DNA of 64,000 nt from Salibacterium qingdaonense. GTDB lineage: Bacteria > Bacillota > Bacilli > Bacillales > Marinococcaceae. This document shows, one piece after another, positions 44,164 to 53,327 of the stretch; position 1 is the first letter of the stretch; every line of letters starts with the position of its first letter. Both the position numbers and the translations under genes were made by a program. The stretch is from contig NZ_FOTY01000001.1 in NCBI RefSeq assembly GCF_900114715.1, positions 193,286-257,285 of the forward strand. The letters run 5' to 3'. Under the pieces are notes generated by a model. That model worked only from the letters and a program-made list of their open reading frames with translations. It was not told where the DNA came from and searched no databases.

Positions 44164-45630
44164 ATGAAAAAGGTCCATCTGACAAAAAAGCTGACCAAAG
44201 CGCAGAAAAAATCCTACAAACCTCATGCTCTGCCTGAATTCCCCATCTATCGGACGTTTCCCATCGAGAAGGACGGGAGGTATTTTTATCTCGTAGGTCA
44301 GGTGGGGATTCCTGAAGAAGATCATTTTATGCAGTGGATGGTCCTGGATGACGAGGCAACGATGGTGGATAAAGAAACAGCAAAGCCTATTCATGAAATC
44401 TACACGATGTGGGAGTGGGCGAGAACATTATCGGACAGCCTCATTCCGTTGTTGGAAGAACGGGAACAGCTGCATCCGGATTCAGATGCCCTGGAACAAT
44501 TGATTCGATGGATCGCCGAGCAGTTGAAAGAGAGGGGTCATGAGGATGATACGGAAGAGATACTGAAGTATATAACGTTGTTTCGAAATAAGACGATGTG
44601 CGAACAGGACATTCTGGCGTTTCTTTATGAGTTAAGAAACGTTGTACGGACAACAGAATCGGAAGGATATTTGTCCGAACCCAACGCTGCTCAAATTTTA
44701 GAGCTGTGGAAAGAACTGCAGGAAGCATACCAGCCTTGGATTATACAACTATTTACCATTGATTCCATAACCGCCGAAAACTTTGGTATACAACTAGAAA
44801 AGGAAGAAAAATCCACTGAACAAAAGTATGCATATACTATTTTTCTGGAAAAAAACTATGTATACACTACCGCATCGTCTCTTTCTTCTCTTAACGATCA
44901 TTTTGCCGGGGATTGGAACCATCTGCTGGAATGGCATTTTGAAAAGACCCGGATAGATCCTGACAACCCGAAACCTCCTATTTCTTTTAAAGGGAAATAT
45001 AAACCGTATCCCGTCTTGAAAAGGCTCTATCAGGCGATGGTTTATGCCATCATTCCTCTGGAAGCCTTACTGTTTTTAGTAACATGGAATATTGGTGTTT
45101 TAATTCCAATCGGAGTACAATTGTTAGTCTTCATTCCTATTCTTCGACAGTACTGGATGTGGGCGACCCTGCATCTGATATTCCAGTGGAAAGAGATTCT
45201 TAAAGATAAAAGCATGGTGATTGCGCGTTTTGAAGTCAAAGATATGGGAAGTGCGACGGATTCTAAGACGTTCGCGGTTCTGGTTGCGATCATGGGAGGC
45301 TTCATGCACATTTTTTTAAGAAATTGGATGGTACTTTCCATATTTTTGATTGTTGCTGGTTTGTTATATGGGTACGGGGTTTTAGCTGATCGTACCTCGT
45401 TATCCTGGACCAAGATGGAATTTCACGAATCGTGGATCAAAGTAGGCCCCCTTGAGGTATGGAGTCATTTGGTGAGAGGGCTGTCGTGGAAAGATGAGCA
45501 GACCCTGGAAATCGATATACGAAGGGACAATGGTCCATTAACGGTGCAGTTTAAACCGGAGGATACCGTGGAAGCTGCTGAAGCGCTGGAAAAATGGTGC
45601 GAGAACAACGGCCGCTCTATGGCAGGATGA
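44164..45630 (+). CDS. Membrane protein of unknown function with soluble N- and C-terminal domains
   Basis: A 488-residue protein not recognised. Residues about 1-275 are soluble and charged, including a Tyr/Phe-rich strand region (FPIYRTFPIEKDGRYFYLVG) and helical stretches. Four transmembrane helices follow (about 288-330 and 370-405, in two pairs), and the last 80 residues look like a small beta-rich PH-like or YcxB-like domain (ESWIKVGPLEVWSH, TVQFKPEDTVEAAEALEKW). GGAGG lies 9 bases before ATG 44164. It is co-transcribed with the lipoprotein and may form a membrane complex with it (inference). Confidence 0.7.
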   Translation: MKKVHLTKKLTKAQKKSYKPHALPEFPIYRTFPIEKDGRYFYLVGQVGIPEEDHFMQWMVLDDEATMVDKETAKPIHEIYTMWEWARTLSDSLIPLLEEREQLHPDSDALEQLIRWIAEQLKERGHEDDTEEILKYITLFRNKTMCEQDILAFLYELRNVVRTTESEGYLSEPNAAQILELWKELQEAYQPWIIQLFTIDSITAENFGIQLEKEEKSTEQKYAYTIFLEKNYVYTTASSLSSLNDHFAGDWNHLLEWHFEKTRIDPDNPKPPISFKGKYKPYPVLKRLYQAMVYAIIPLEALLFLVTWNIGVLIPIGVQLLVFIPILRQYWMWATLHLIFQWKEILKDKSMVIARFEVKDMGSATDSKTFAVLVAIMGGFMHIFLRNWMVLSIFLIVAGLLYGYGVLADRTSLSWTKMEFHESWIKVGPLEVWSHLVRGLSWKDEQTLEIDIRRDNGPLTVQFKPEDTVEAAEALEKWCENNGRSMAG

Positions 45631-45655
45631 TACCTTGCATGACACGACTGCCATG

Positions 45656-45882
45656 TATGCGGCCGGAAAAAATGTAAACGGCCGCAAAAACGTGACCATA
45701 AACTGTTCATAAGACAGTTTATAACACCTGAAGCCCCCTAAAACGTAACCGGGCTCATTTCATAACGACGTTTACAGGGCATAAAAGTCATCAAAACGTA
45801 ACCATGGGGGCTGCACTGTACCTTTCTGTGTTTTCTACTGGGTAATAAAAGAGCTGCGTACCAATAACGCAGCTCTTTCGTC
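45656..45882 (+). repeat. AACGTAAC intergenic repeat, copy B
   Basis: About 227 bp: ATGCGGCCGGAAAAA, CAAAAACGTGACCATAAACT, GTTCATAAGACAGTT, then AAACGTAACC, CATAACGACGTTTACAGGG and AAACGTAACC boxes, closing with the hairpin AAAGAGCTGCGT..ACGCAGCTCTTT (45848-45878), which also serves as a terminator for the convergent mhqD side. It shares its blocks with copy A at 42941 and the GACGTTTAC box with the 53-bp array at 19264. Confidence 0.82.
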
Positions 45883-45887
45883 ATTCT

Positions 45888-46493
45888 TTATTTCAAATGT
45901 TGTTCGTAATAAGCGGCGGCGCCCTGGACTTCGTCGATGGTCAGCTGGTGGCCGTTGTGTTCCCACTGAATGTGGACGTGCGCGCCGGCCTGCTCGAGCA
46001 GGCGTGAGAGTTCTTCGGTTTCCTGGGCCGGGCAGATCGGGTCGTTGGCCCCTGCGCCGATGAAGACATGCTGCTCATTCAGGGAAGGCAGTTCCACTCC
46101 TTTACGCGGCACCATCGGGTGATGAAGGAGGGCACCTTTCAGCGCCCCTTCATAATGGAACATGAGGCTGGCGGCGATGTTGGCACCGTTTGAGTAGCCG
46201 ACAGCGATGACATTGCTTCGGTCAAAGCCGTACTGCTCCGCACTTTCGTCGATGAAATCATACAACTCTCTGGTGCGGTGAATCAGGTCTTCTTCGTCAA
46301 ACACCCCTTCGGCAAGCCGGCGGAAAAAGCGGGACATGCCGTTTTCAGAGACATTGCCGCGCACGCTGAGCACCGATGCGTCGTCATCAATCAATTTGGC
46401 AACCTCAAGCAGGTCTTCTTCTGTGCCGCCGGTGCCGTGCAGAAGCAGCAGCACCGGGGCGCCCGGTTTTCCTTCCCGGAAAATATGCTTCAT
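45888..46493 (-). CDS. mhqD: Alpha/beta hydrolase MhqD (carboxylesterase/phospholipase family)
   Basis: A 201-residue esterase. The oxyanion segment LLLLHGTGGTEEDL is N-terminal, the nucleophile Ser is in VGYSNGAN, with Asp in GANDPICP and His in NGHQLT completing the triad. It belongs with the MhqO dioxygenase in quinone/hydroquinone detoxification. SD AAGGAGGA precedes the ATG. It is the last gene of mhqR-mhqO-mhqD, with a 13-base gap from mhqO. Confidence 0.88.
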   Translation of the reverse strand: MKHIFREGKPGAPVLLLLHGTGGTEEDLLEVAKLIDDDASVLSVRGNVSENGMSRFFRRLAEGVFDEEDLIHRTRELYDFIDESAEQYGFDRSNVIAVGYSNGANIAASLMFHYEGALKGALLHHPMVPRKGVELPSLNEQHVFIGAGANDPICPAQETEELSRLLEQAGAHVHIQWEHNGHQLTIDEVQGAAAYYEQHLK

Positions 46494-46506
46494 GACAAAA
46501 TCCTCC

Positions 46507-47484
46507 TTAGACGCCCGGTTTATAATCGAGCGGGTTTAATTTGGCTTCGATTTCATCGCGCTGTGGTTCGAGATACGGCGGCAGCGCGAGAGATTCGCCG
46601 AGGTGCTCCAGGTCTTCATCGCCGTCAAAACCGGGGCCGTCGGTGGCGATCTCAAACAGGATGCCGTTTGGTTCGCGGAAATACAGGGAGCGGAAATAGT
46701 ACCGTTCCACAAACCCGGAGTTCGGCAGGCCGACGCTGCTGATATGCTCAATCCATTGATTCAGTTCGTCCATGTCGGCGGCGCGGAAGGCGACGTGGTG
46801 GACGCCGCCGCGGCCCTGCCGTTCAAACGGGAGATCGGGACGTTCTTCGATATGGATTTCGGCACCGCTTCCGCCCTCGCCGGTTTCGTAAACGACAATA
46901 TCCGGATTTCCTGATTCCGTGGAAGGATAGCTGCTTTTGCGGCGGAAGCCCATCACGTCGGTCAATACGTGGGAGGTGGGTTCGGCTTTGCGGACGGTCA
47001 ATTTAATCGGGCCGAGTCCGGTGATGCCGTGCTCCTGCGGAATCGGTGCGCGTTCCCACGGAGTTCCGCCGGACACGCCGTCGTTGTGTTCATCTGATGC
47101 GAAGATGAGACGCTGTCCTTCAAAATCATGAAAGGCCATCGTATTCCGCCCGCCGCGTTCCTTGATTTCTTCATGAGACACGCCTTTTTCATCCAGACGC
47201 TGTTTCCAGAACTGCAGGGATTCATCGTTTGGAACACGCAGGGAAGTAGCGGAAATACTGCTCGCCCCTGGTTTGTTTGGTGCGGCCATCGGGATCTCGA
47301 AAAACGTTAATTCCGTGCCAGGGTTGCCGCGCTCATCCCCGTAAAATAAATGATAAACGGACGTATCATCCTGATTGACGGTTTTTTTCACAAGGCGCAT
47401 GCCGAGAACATTTGTGTAAAAATCAAGATTGCTTTTGGCATCGGCGGTAATGGCCGACAAATGGTGAATACCTTTGAGATTCAT
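46507..47484 (-). CDS. mhqO: Ring-cleaving dioxygenase MhqO (glyoxalase fold)
   Basis: A 325-residue vicinal-oxygen-chelate dioxygenase with two VOC repeats (about 1-140 and 150-310). LKGIHHLSAITADAKSNLDFYTNVLG opens the first repeat with a metal-ligand His; GGVHHVAFRAADMDEL and the Glu in PNGILFEIATDGPGF belong to the second. It cleaves hydroquinone-type rings. GGAGGG is upstream of the ATG, and only 3 bases separate it from the mhqR stop. Confidence 0.9.
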   Translation of the reverse strand: MNLKGIHHLSAITADAKSNLDFYTNVLGMRLVKKTVNQDDTSVYHLFYGDERGNPGTELTFFEIPMAAPNKPGASSISATSLRVPNDESLQFWKQRLDEKGVSHEEIKERGGRNTMAFHDFEGQRLIFASDEHNDGVSGGTPWERAPIPQEHGITGLGPIKLTVRKAEPTSHVLTDVMGFRRKSSYPSTESGNPDIVVYETGEGGSGAEIHIEERPDLPFERQGRGGVHHVAFRAADMDELNQWIEHISSVGLPNSGFVERYYFRSLYFREPNGILFEIATDGPGFDGDEDLEHLGESLALPPYLEPQRDEIEAKLNPLDYKPGV

Positions 47485-47487
47485 ACG

Positions 47488-47952
47488 TTATCCCTCCATA
47501 TGTTCATTGTACTGCTGAAGCTTGCGTAGAAGATCAAGCAGCTGTTTTTGTTCTTCTTTGTTCAATCCCTGAAACTGGGACGCCTGAAACTGCTCCTGAC
47601 GCGGGACGACGAGGTGGAACAGTTCCCATCCCGAACTTGTCAACGTCAGTACTTTTTTTCTCCATTCCTGGTCCCGGTGTATCCAGCCGAGTTCTTCCAT
47701 CCGCCCGAGAACCTGGGTCATGTTCCCTTTTGTGACGAAAAGTTTTTCGGCGAGCTCATTCTGGGTTAACGGCTCATGCGTGCCGATTTGGACGAGCACG
47801 TCGAACTGCGTTATCGTCACACCCCATTCTTTCAGGTGGGCGTTGGAGCGGCGGAGACTTTGGTTATAAAACCGGGACAGCCGGAACCACAGCAAAAGAC
47901 CCAGTCGTTCTTCATGCCGTGAAGGCAGAGAAGATGTTTCTTTATCGTTCAT
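47488..47952 (-). CDS. mhqR: MarR-family repressor, MhqR-type
   Basis: A 154-residue winged-helix regulator. ITQFDVLVQIGTHEPLTQNELAEKLFVTKG carries the DNA-binding helices and WIHRDQEWRKKVLTLTSSG is the wing. Three consecutive ATG codons occur (47958, 47955, 47952); the last is best spaced from AAGGAGGG. It is first in an operon with the quinone-responsive mhqO and mhqD and probably represses it through the palindrome at 47985-48010. Symbol given by synteny; similarity to B. subtilis MhqR itself is moderate. Confidence 0.8.
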   Translation of the reverse strand: MNDKETSSLPSRHEERLGLLLWFRLSRFYNQSLRRSNAHLKEWGVTITQFDVLVQIGTHEPLTQNELAEKLFVTKGNMTQVLGRMEELGWIHRDQEWRKKVLTLTSSGWELFHLVVPRQEQFQASQFQGLNKEEQKQLLDLLRKLQQYNEHMEG

Positions 47953-47984
47953 CATCATTCCCTCCTTCTGACTATCTGATTCCC

Positions 47985-48010
47985 TTATCAGTTTATACCT
48001 AAACTGATAA
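47985..48010. promoter_or_regulatory. Palindromic operator of the mhq operon
   Basis: Perfect 11-bp arms TTATCAGTTTA and TAAACTGATAA with a 4-base centre (TACC). On the minus strand it covers a -10-like TATAAA, so a repressor bound here would block RNA polymerase. It lies about 33 bases before the mhqR start codon. Confidence 0.75.
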
Positions 48011-48058
48011 AAAAACAAATCATATGCCTGGGCGCGGGGCATATGATGAAAAAGATAT

Positions 48059-49366
48059 TTACACGTTGGTGAAACGCTGTGTGGATTCTTTCAAATGACT
48101 GGAAGCCGAAGCAGCTTCACTCGATGCTTCGTCAATATCTTTCACGGAAGCTGTTAATTTCTCTAGCTCTTTTTCTATATTATCGTTTTGATCTTTCGTT
48201 TGATGCATGGCCTGCTGAATTTCATTGAAATGCTCGTCTGTTGTGGAGAGACTGTCCACACCTCTGTCCACAAGTTCCACGATACTATCCACGGCACTTG
48301 TGACTTTTGCACTTTGTTCTTTCGTATTTTCAATTAATTCCGCGATTCGTGAGGTCGATGACTTGGTCTGGGATGAAAGTTTACGTATTTCACCGGCCAC
48401 AACAGAGAATCCTTTTCCGTGTTCCCCGGCGCGTGTAGCTTCAATGGAAGCGTTCAGGGCGAGGAGATTCGTCTGTTCGGATACTTTATCAACGAGTTCA
48501 ATCACTTCATTCATCTGGCTGGAAATGCCGTTTAATTTTTCTACGTGCCCGGATATGTTGGTGACACTGCTGCTCACATCATTCATGTCTGCATGCAGCG
48601 ACTGCAGCTGTTCCTTCCCGGTGTCGGAACGCTGCTGGGACTCATCAGCCAGCCTTCTTCCTTCCTGCGCCATTCCCATCGCATCTGAGGCCTGCTCGTT
48701 CAGCTTTTTAACGGCATCACTGGTACGTCCGGACAGCCCGGCCAGTTCGTCGGCCGTAGAACGTACATGCCTTGAGAGTTCCCGCTCTGTTTCGGCGTGC
48801 TTTTCGCTCATCCGCCAAAATTCTTTCTCATACTCATCGAGCACAATCTGTTGTTCCATGCTGACGAGTTTACTTACGGCTTTGACAGCCTCGAACAGAT
48901 CGGTGCGGTTTTCGATTTGTTGTTCAAACGCATCGAGGAGAGAAACATATAATGTTTCAAAAGCTCCCATATACCACTTTGTCTGCAGTCCGACCTGTAC
49001 GTGTGCGTAAGCGATCCGGCGGCGTTTGTCCAGGAAATCATCATCGATGCGTCCGGAGAACATTTCTTTAATATGCTGGTTGAATGTTCTCTTAAGCCGT
49101 TCGACACTGCTGTGTTCCTTTATAATGGAAAGAAGACCTGGCTGGGCGGTCACTGCCGCGTAGAATTCATCCGTGATTTCTGAGATGTGATCGTTCACGA
49201 TGGGCTCCAGTGATTTAATGATGCGAAGGTCCTTTTCGGTCAGCGATATTAAGTGAGCCTGTTGCTGCAGATCTTCATGACCGCTTAGGTTCAGCTGGTA
49301 ACCCTGAATGTCCGGTGCATCTGTGGCGGCCTGTTCTTTTTTTGCAAATGGCAGTCCGAATTTCAT
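48059..49366 (-). CDS. hemAT: Heme-based aerotaxis transducer HemAT
   Basis: A 435-residue soluble chemoreceptor. Residues about 20-190 form a globin-coupled sensor with proximal heme His122 ([15 protein letters not shown]); the C-terminal half is a methyl-accepting signalling domain with the conserved tip [23 protein letters not shown]. There is no transmembrane segment, as expected. It senses oxygen and signals through CheA/CheW. It is monocistronic and divergent from the DMT exporter gene. Confidence 0.94.
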   Translation of the reverse strand: MKFGLPFAKKEQAATDAPDIQGYQLNLSGHEDLQQQAHLISLTEKDLRIIKSLEPIVNDHISEITDEFYAAVTAQPGLLSIIKEHSSVERLKRTFNQHIKEMFSGRIDDDFLDKRRRIAYAHVQVGLQTKWYMGAFETLYVSLLDAFEQQIENRTDLFEAVKAVSKLVSMEQQIVLDEYEKEFWRMSEKHAETERELSRHVRSTADELAGLSGRTSDAVKKLNEQASDAMGMAQEGRRLADESQQRSDTGKEQLQSLHADMNDVSSSVTNISGHVEKLNGISSQMNEVIELVDKVSEQTNLLALNASIEATRAGEHGKGFSVVAGEIRKLSSQTKSSTSRIAELIENTKEQSAKVTSAVDSIVELVDRGVDSLSTTDEHFNEIQQAMHQTKDQNDNIEKELEKLTASVKDIDEASSEAASASSHLKESTQRFTNV

Positions 49367-49522
49367 CGTTTATCCGTCCCCTTATGTAAGCAATTAACAC
49401 AAACTTGTTACTATTTATTTCGGCATAAAGTTCTAAACATTTACCGATAGACTTACGAAAGAGGGAAAAAATCCAGTATAATAAAAGAGATTTGATTGCA
49501 GGAAAGGTGTCCTCATTTATTT

Positions 49523-50422
49523 ATGAAAGCATATCTTTTATTACTCCTTACAGCGATAATTTTTTCCGGCAATATCATTGTAGGGAAAGTAATCAATGAG
49601 TTGCCGCCGTACACGATTGCATTTTTTCGGACAGCGATTGCGTTTCTTGTGATTCTACCTCTTGGATGGAAGGAAGTGAGACGGTATAAACGTACATTTG
49701 TGCAGGAGTGGAAGGCTGTACTTGGACTGGCCTTAACAGGAGTGGCTTTCTTTAACTCCTTTATTTATGCTTCCCTTCAGTTCACGACTACGACGAATGT
49801 GGCCATTATGGAAGCGTCGATTCCCGTTGTTACAATCATTTGCAGCATGCTGTTTCTACACGAAAGGCTGAATAAAAAACAGTGGCTGGGAGTGGTGCTT
49901 TCTCTCGGAGGAGCGGTGTGGGTGATTACGGAAGGATCGTGGGGAGTGATACGCAGCCTGGACTTTAATACGGGAGATATGATTATGATCGCGGCGGTGG
50001 CAGCGTGGACGATCTATTCCATTCTCGTCAAAATTCATATGATGAAGTTTCCGGTGTACGGCAGTCTTGTTGTCATGCTTGCGATTGCTAATATCGTACT
50101 GCTCCCGATTGCTTTTCTGGAATGGAATGCGGGCGGATTTCCGGATATCTTTCAACCAGGCCGCATCGCGGGGCTGTTATACCTTGGTATCTTTCCTTCT
50201 CTCATTGCTCTTGTTTTATGGAATAAAGGGGTGGAGGAGGTGGGCCCGTCCCAGGCCTCTGTATTTTTAAACCTCCTGCCGGTTTTTGTCATGGCGGGAT
50301 CACTTTTGTTCCTGGAAGAAACGGTAACACTGGTGCAGTTTCTCGGTGCCCTGGTGGTGATCGGTGGTGTTTTTCTAACCACAAAGGTTTCCTCTGCTGC
50401 TGAAAACGTCACGAGGAAATAA
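49523..50422 (+). CDS. DMT/EamA-family transporter
   Basis: A 299-residue protein with ten transmembrane segments in two EamA repeats (LLLLLTAIIFSGNIIVGKVINELPP at the N-terminus; AWTIYSILVK opens the second). The ATG at 49523 follows AGGAAAGGTG at a long distance, so TTG 49496 (nine residues longer) is an alternative. It is a putative metabolite or drug exporter; the substrate is unknown. It overlaps the convergent SDR gene by 14 bases. Confidence 0.85.
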   Translation: MKAYLLLLLTAIIFSGNIIVGKVINELPPYTIAFFRTAIAFLVILPLGWKEVRRYKRTFVQEWKAVLGLALTGVAFFNSFIYASLQFTTTTNVAIMEASIPVVTIICSMLFLHERLNKKQWLGVVLSLGGAVWVITEGSWGVIRSLDFNTGDMIMIAAVAAWTIYSILVKIHMMKFPVYGSLVVMLAIANIVLLPIAFLEWNAGGFPDIFQPGRIAGLLYLGIFPSLIALVLWNKGVEEVGPSQASVFLNLLPVFVMAGSLLFLEETVTLVQFLGALVVIGGVFLTTKVSSAAENVTRK

Positions 50423-51278
50423 ATTCACCGCCGTTAATATGAACGGCCTGCCCGGTCATGTAGGAAGACTCCTCGGAAGCGAGAAAAACATATATGCCCG
50501 CGTGCTCCGACGGTTGTCCGGGACGTCCCATCGGGCTGTTCGTCCCGAACTGCGCGACCTGATCGGCCGGGAAGGTCGACGGAATGAGAGGCGTCCAAAC
50601 CGGTCCGGGCGCGACCATGTTGATACGAATCCCGAGCTGGGATAACGGTTCGGCAAGACTTCTCGTGAAAGAAACAATCGCTCCTTTTGCAGCGGAATAA
50701 TCAATGAGCTGCGGATGGCCGCGGTAGGCGTTAATAGACGTTGTATTGATGATGGAACTGCCTTCTTTCATAAAAGGAACCGCCGCTTTCGTAACGTGGA
50801 AATAGGAAAAAAAGTTGGTCTGAAACGTTTCTTCCAGCTGTTCTGTTGAGATCTCGGAGATATCCTGGCGCACGTACTGCACGGCTGCATTGTTTACGAC
50901 GATATCAAGTGTCCCGAACGTGTCCACGGTCTGCTGAATGATGTCTTTGCAGAACGCTTCGTCTTTGATATCTCCTGCAATCAAGAGACACTGTACGCCT
51001 TCTGCTTCCACAAGCTGTTTCGTTTCTTTGGCGTCGCCGTGTTCATTGTAATAGACGATGGACACGTTGGCGCCTTCTTTGGCGTAAACCATAGCCACCG
51101 CCCGTCCGATACCGCTGTCGCCTCCAGTGATAAGAGCGGTTCTGCCGGAGAGTTTGCCACTCCCGGTATATTCTTTCGGCTGGATAGGAAGTGGATTCAT
51201 CTGTGATTCAATACCGGGCTGGGAGGGCTGCGTCTGCGCCGGCTGCCCGTTTATCTGTTGATATCTCAGGTTTGTCAT
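50409..51278 (-). CDS. SDR-family oxidoreductase (YhxC/general stress protein 39-like)
   Basis: A 289-residue short-chain dehydrogenase with the extra N-terminal region (MNPLPIQPKEYTGSGKLSGR) of the YhdF/YhxC/GSP39 subfamily. The cofactor motif TGGDSGIG, NNAA and the catalytic Tyr-Lys (YSAAKGA) are visible. ATG 51278 has AGGAGG 7 bases upstream. Members are often general-stress or spore-associated; the substrate is unknown. Confidence 0.9.
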   Translation of the reverse strand: MTNLRYQQINGQPAQTQPSQPGIESQMNPLPIQPKEYTGSGKLSGRTALITGGDSGIGRAVAMVYAKEGANVSIVYYNEHGDAKETKQLVEAEGVQCLLIAGDIKDEAFCKDIIQQTVDTFGTLDIVVNNAAVQYVRQDISEISTEQLEETFQTNFFSYFHVTKAAVPFMKEGSSIINTTSINAYRGHPQLIDYSAAKGAIVSFTRSLAEPLSQLGIRINMVAPGPVWTPLIPSTFPADQVAQFGTNSPMGRPGQPSEHAGIYVFLASEESSYMTGQAVHINGGEFISS

Positions 51279-51422
51279 CGATGAGCCTCCTTGCTTCGTG
51301 AAATCAGTGCTGCTGTTATCTTTCCACAAATACGGCTGAACAAATCCATTATTTTTCTGTAAAATGAAAGAAGGAAGAGGAAATAAACGTTAAAATAAGC
51401 AAATCGATGGGAGGGGCATAAC

Positions 51423-51590
51423 ATGTACACGTTTGCTGCGGTGGCAGCTGTGATATTTGTGTGCGGATTTCTAATCGCGCGTGTGGTGAATGTTTTCTGG
51501 AACGCATCTTCCATCGCAAGAGATGTTATTGTCACTTTTTTTCAGGGGTTGGCTCTGGCCGGGGTGATTATGATTTGGAAGCTTTTATAA
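51423..51590 (+). CDS. Small membrane protein (55 residues)
   Basis: A short ORF with two hydrophobic segments (about 3-20 and 36-53) joined by a short polar loop (NAFWNASSIARD-like region). GGGAGGGG lies 6 bases before the ATG, and a strong terminator starts at its stop codon, so it is very likely a real gene. No family recognised. Confidence 0.65.
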   Translation: MYTFAAVAAVIFVCGFLIARVVNVFWNASSIARDVIVTFFQGLALAGVIMIWKLL

Positions 51591-51632
51591 TAAAGAGGAA
51601 ACCCGTTTGAAGTCAGGTTTCCTCTTTATTAA
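51588..51632. terminator. Bidirectional terminator
   Basis: 16-bp arms TAATAAAGAGGAAACC and GGTTTCCTCTTTATTA with a 12-base loop. It serves the small membrane protein gene and the convergent ydbM-like gene. Confidence 0.9.
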
Positions 51633-52770
51633 TGAGTTCGGAGGCAAGCTGCATAATGGTCATATCGTCCATCGGAGGATTGTGAAGGCCGGCGCGGACA
51701 TCGCGGTAGTACCGCTGCAGTGGGTTCTGCTGCGAAAGACTCCGGGCACCCGCAATCCGCATGGCGGTATCGACGATGTTTACCGCTTGATTCACGACGC
51801 TGTATTTCACGGCGCCAAGCTCTGGTTTCATCAGCTGCCGCTCGGCGTAAGAGGATTCATCCCATGTGGATGCTACGCTATAGAGAAAGTGTTTGTTCTG
51901 TTTAGAGAGCAGTTCCATTTCCCCGATTTTCTGGCGCACGTTCGGCAGGTCCGAAATCGTACCGTCGATACTGTTTGGCGAGTATTCTTTGGCAAAGGAC
52001 ACGGCGTAGTCTTTCGCTGCTTCGGCAATACCTGCGTAGCATGCCGGAATGTGCAGGAGCCAGCCGGCCGCCGGTTTATCTCCGGGCGTTAAATAGGTGA
52101 CAAGATGATTGTCAGGTACCCGCACCTGGTCAAGCACGAGGTCGTGGCTGCCGGTGCCGCGCATGGCAATGGAGTCCCACGTTTCCTCCACGGCCAGACC
52201 GGAGCTGTTTCCTGGAATCAGAAAGTTTGCGACGCTTTCATCCTTTTCGAGGGTGGCGCTGACGACAAAGTAATCAAGCACCGGTGCCATCGTCGCAAAG
52301 GTTTTCCGGCCGCTGATCTTCCACTGCCCGTTCTCGTGTACGGCAGTGGTTTCCGGCTTTCCGCCTCTGGTTGGACTGCCGGTGGCGGGTTCGGTAGCGG
52401 TATTGTTCAGGAGCGCGCCGTCTTCCAGCACTTCCCGGCAGAAGGAAGCATATACGTCTTCCGGCCAGCTCTTCTGTTCGCCAAGGTTCTGGACGATTCC
52501 CATATGCCAGCCGATGGAGAGCGCCGTCGATCCATCGGATTTTCCGATGATTTCCTGCGCTTTCACCAGTTCCAGGAGAGAAATTTCTTTTCCTCCGTAC
52601 CGGGCGGGGACGGTAAGAGCCGTATATCCGATGTTTTTCAGGGTTTCTATATTTTCCACGGGGAAAGAGGCCTCTTCGTCATGCTGTGCCGCTCTCTCCT
52701 TAAAAGGCTGGACGTGCCTTTTAAGCACATTCAGCCGCTCCGTCATGGTAGATTGCTTGAATAATTCCAT
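51613..52770 (-). CDS. Acyl-CoA dehydrogenase family protein (YdbM-like)
   Basis: A 385-residue flavoprotein of the acyl-CoA dehydrogenase fold. The N-terminal helical domain (GYTALTVPARYGGKEISLLELVKAQE), the beta-domain (NNTATEPATGSPTRGG, WKISGRKTFATMAPV) and a C-terminal helical domain are in order. It resembles B. subtilis YdbM, and this group also includes DszC-like FMN monooxygenases, so dehydrogenase activity is not certain. ATG 52770 has AAGGAGTG 8 bases upstream. Confidence 0.85.
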   Translation of the reverse strand: MELFKQSTMTERLNVLKRHVQPFKERAAQHDEEASFPVENIETLKNIGYTALTVPARYGGKEISLLELVKAQEIIGKSDGSTALSIGWHMGIVQNLGEQKSWPEDVYASFCREVLEDGALLNNTATEPATGSPTRGGKPETTAVHENGQWKISGRKTFATMAPVLDYFVVSATLEKDESVANFLIPGNSSGLAVEETWDSIAMRGTGSHDLVLDQVRVPDNHLVTYLTPGDKPAAGWLLHIPACYAGIAEAAKDYAVSFAKEYSPNSIDGTISDLPNVRQKIGEMELLSKQNKHFLYSVASTWDESSYAERQLMKPELGAVKYSVVNQAVNIVDTAMRIAGARSLSQQNPLQRYYRDVRAGLHNPPMDDMTIMQLASELINKEET

Positions 52771-52828
52771 GGTAGTATCACTCCTTCTGACAGCCATATC
52801 TTATTCTGGAACAATGCAGAAGAACACG

Positions 52829-53320
52829 TCATATATCCGTGTTCTCTTCCTCAACAAGCTCTTTGACTGTATGCCACTGCTGATTAATTTCTGTATACTG
52901 ATAAATGGCAAGAACGGAGAATGTGACAAAAACAGCAAAGGCTGTAATACCCTTCAAAAGTTCCGTATTCCGGTCTATGACAGCCCGCTTGCACTTATAT
53001 TTCATCGTAGACCATAAAGCTTTCCACGTTAGATACAGCATCAATCCTGCTATTACTATATAAGTTTTATAACGAGACATACTGCCATCCATTGCAAAAG
53101 CTTTACGGTCCGTCTCAGCTGCAGCATTCTCTGGTATATACAGCGTACGGGAATCGAACCACTCTCTCTGGAAGGTGACTCCTTTGTCTTTCTCTATTTC
53201 CTTAATGAATCCGCCGGGATACCAGCCTTTTTCCAGCATTTGATAGAAAAGATAACCCGCTGCGGCATATAATGCAATGATCGCACATGTATGTAAGATG
53301 GATTTTACATGTTTAAGCAT
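52829..53320 (-). CDS. Membrane protein of unknown function
   Basis: A 163-residue protein with three hydrophobic segments (about 9-28, 80-98 and 118-138) and a soluble acidic loop between the first two. Not recognised. ATG 53320 lies 8 bases after the methyltransferase stop codon, with AAAGGCA inside the end of that gene as a weak ribosome site. The longer open frame over the methyltransferase is a shadow. It is probably co-transcribed with the methyltransferase. Confidence 0.62.
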   Translation of the reverse strand: MLKHVKSILHTCAIIALYAAAGYLFYQMLEKGWYPGGFIKEIEKDKGVTFQREWFDSRTLYIPENAAAETDRKAFAMDGSMSRYKTYIVIAGLMLYLTWKALWSTMKYKCKRAVIDRNTELLKGITAFAVFVTFSVLAIYQYTEINQQWHTVKELVEEENTDI

Positions 53321-53327
53321 TACGATC

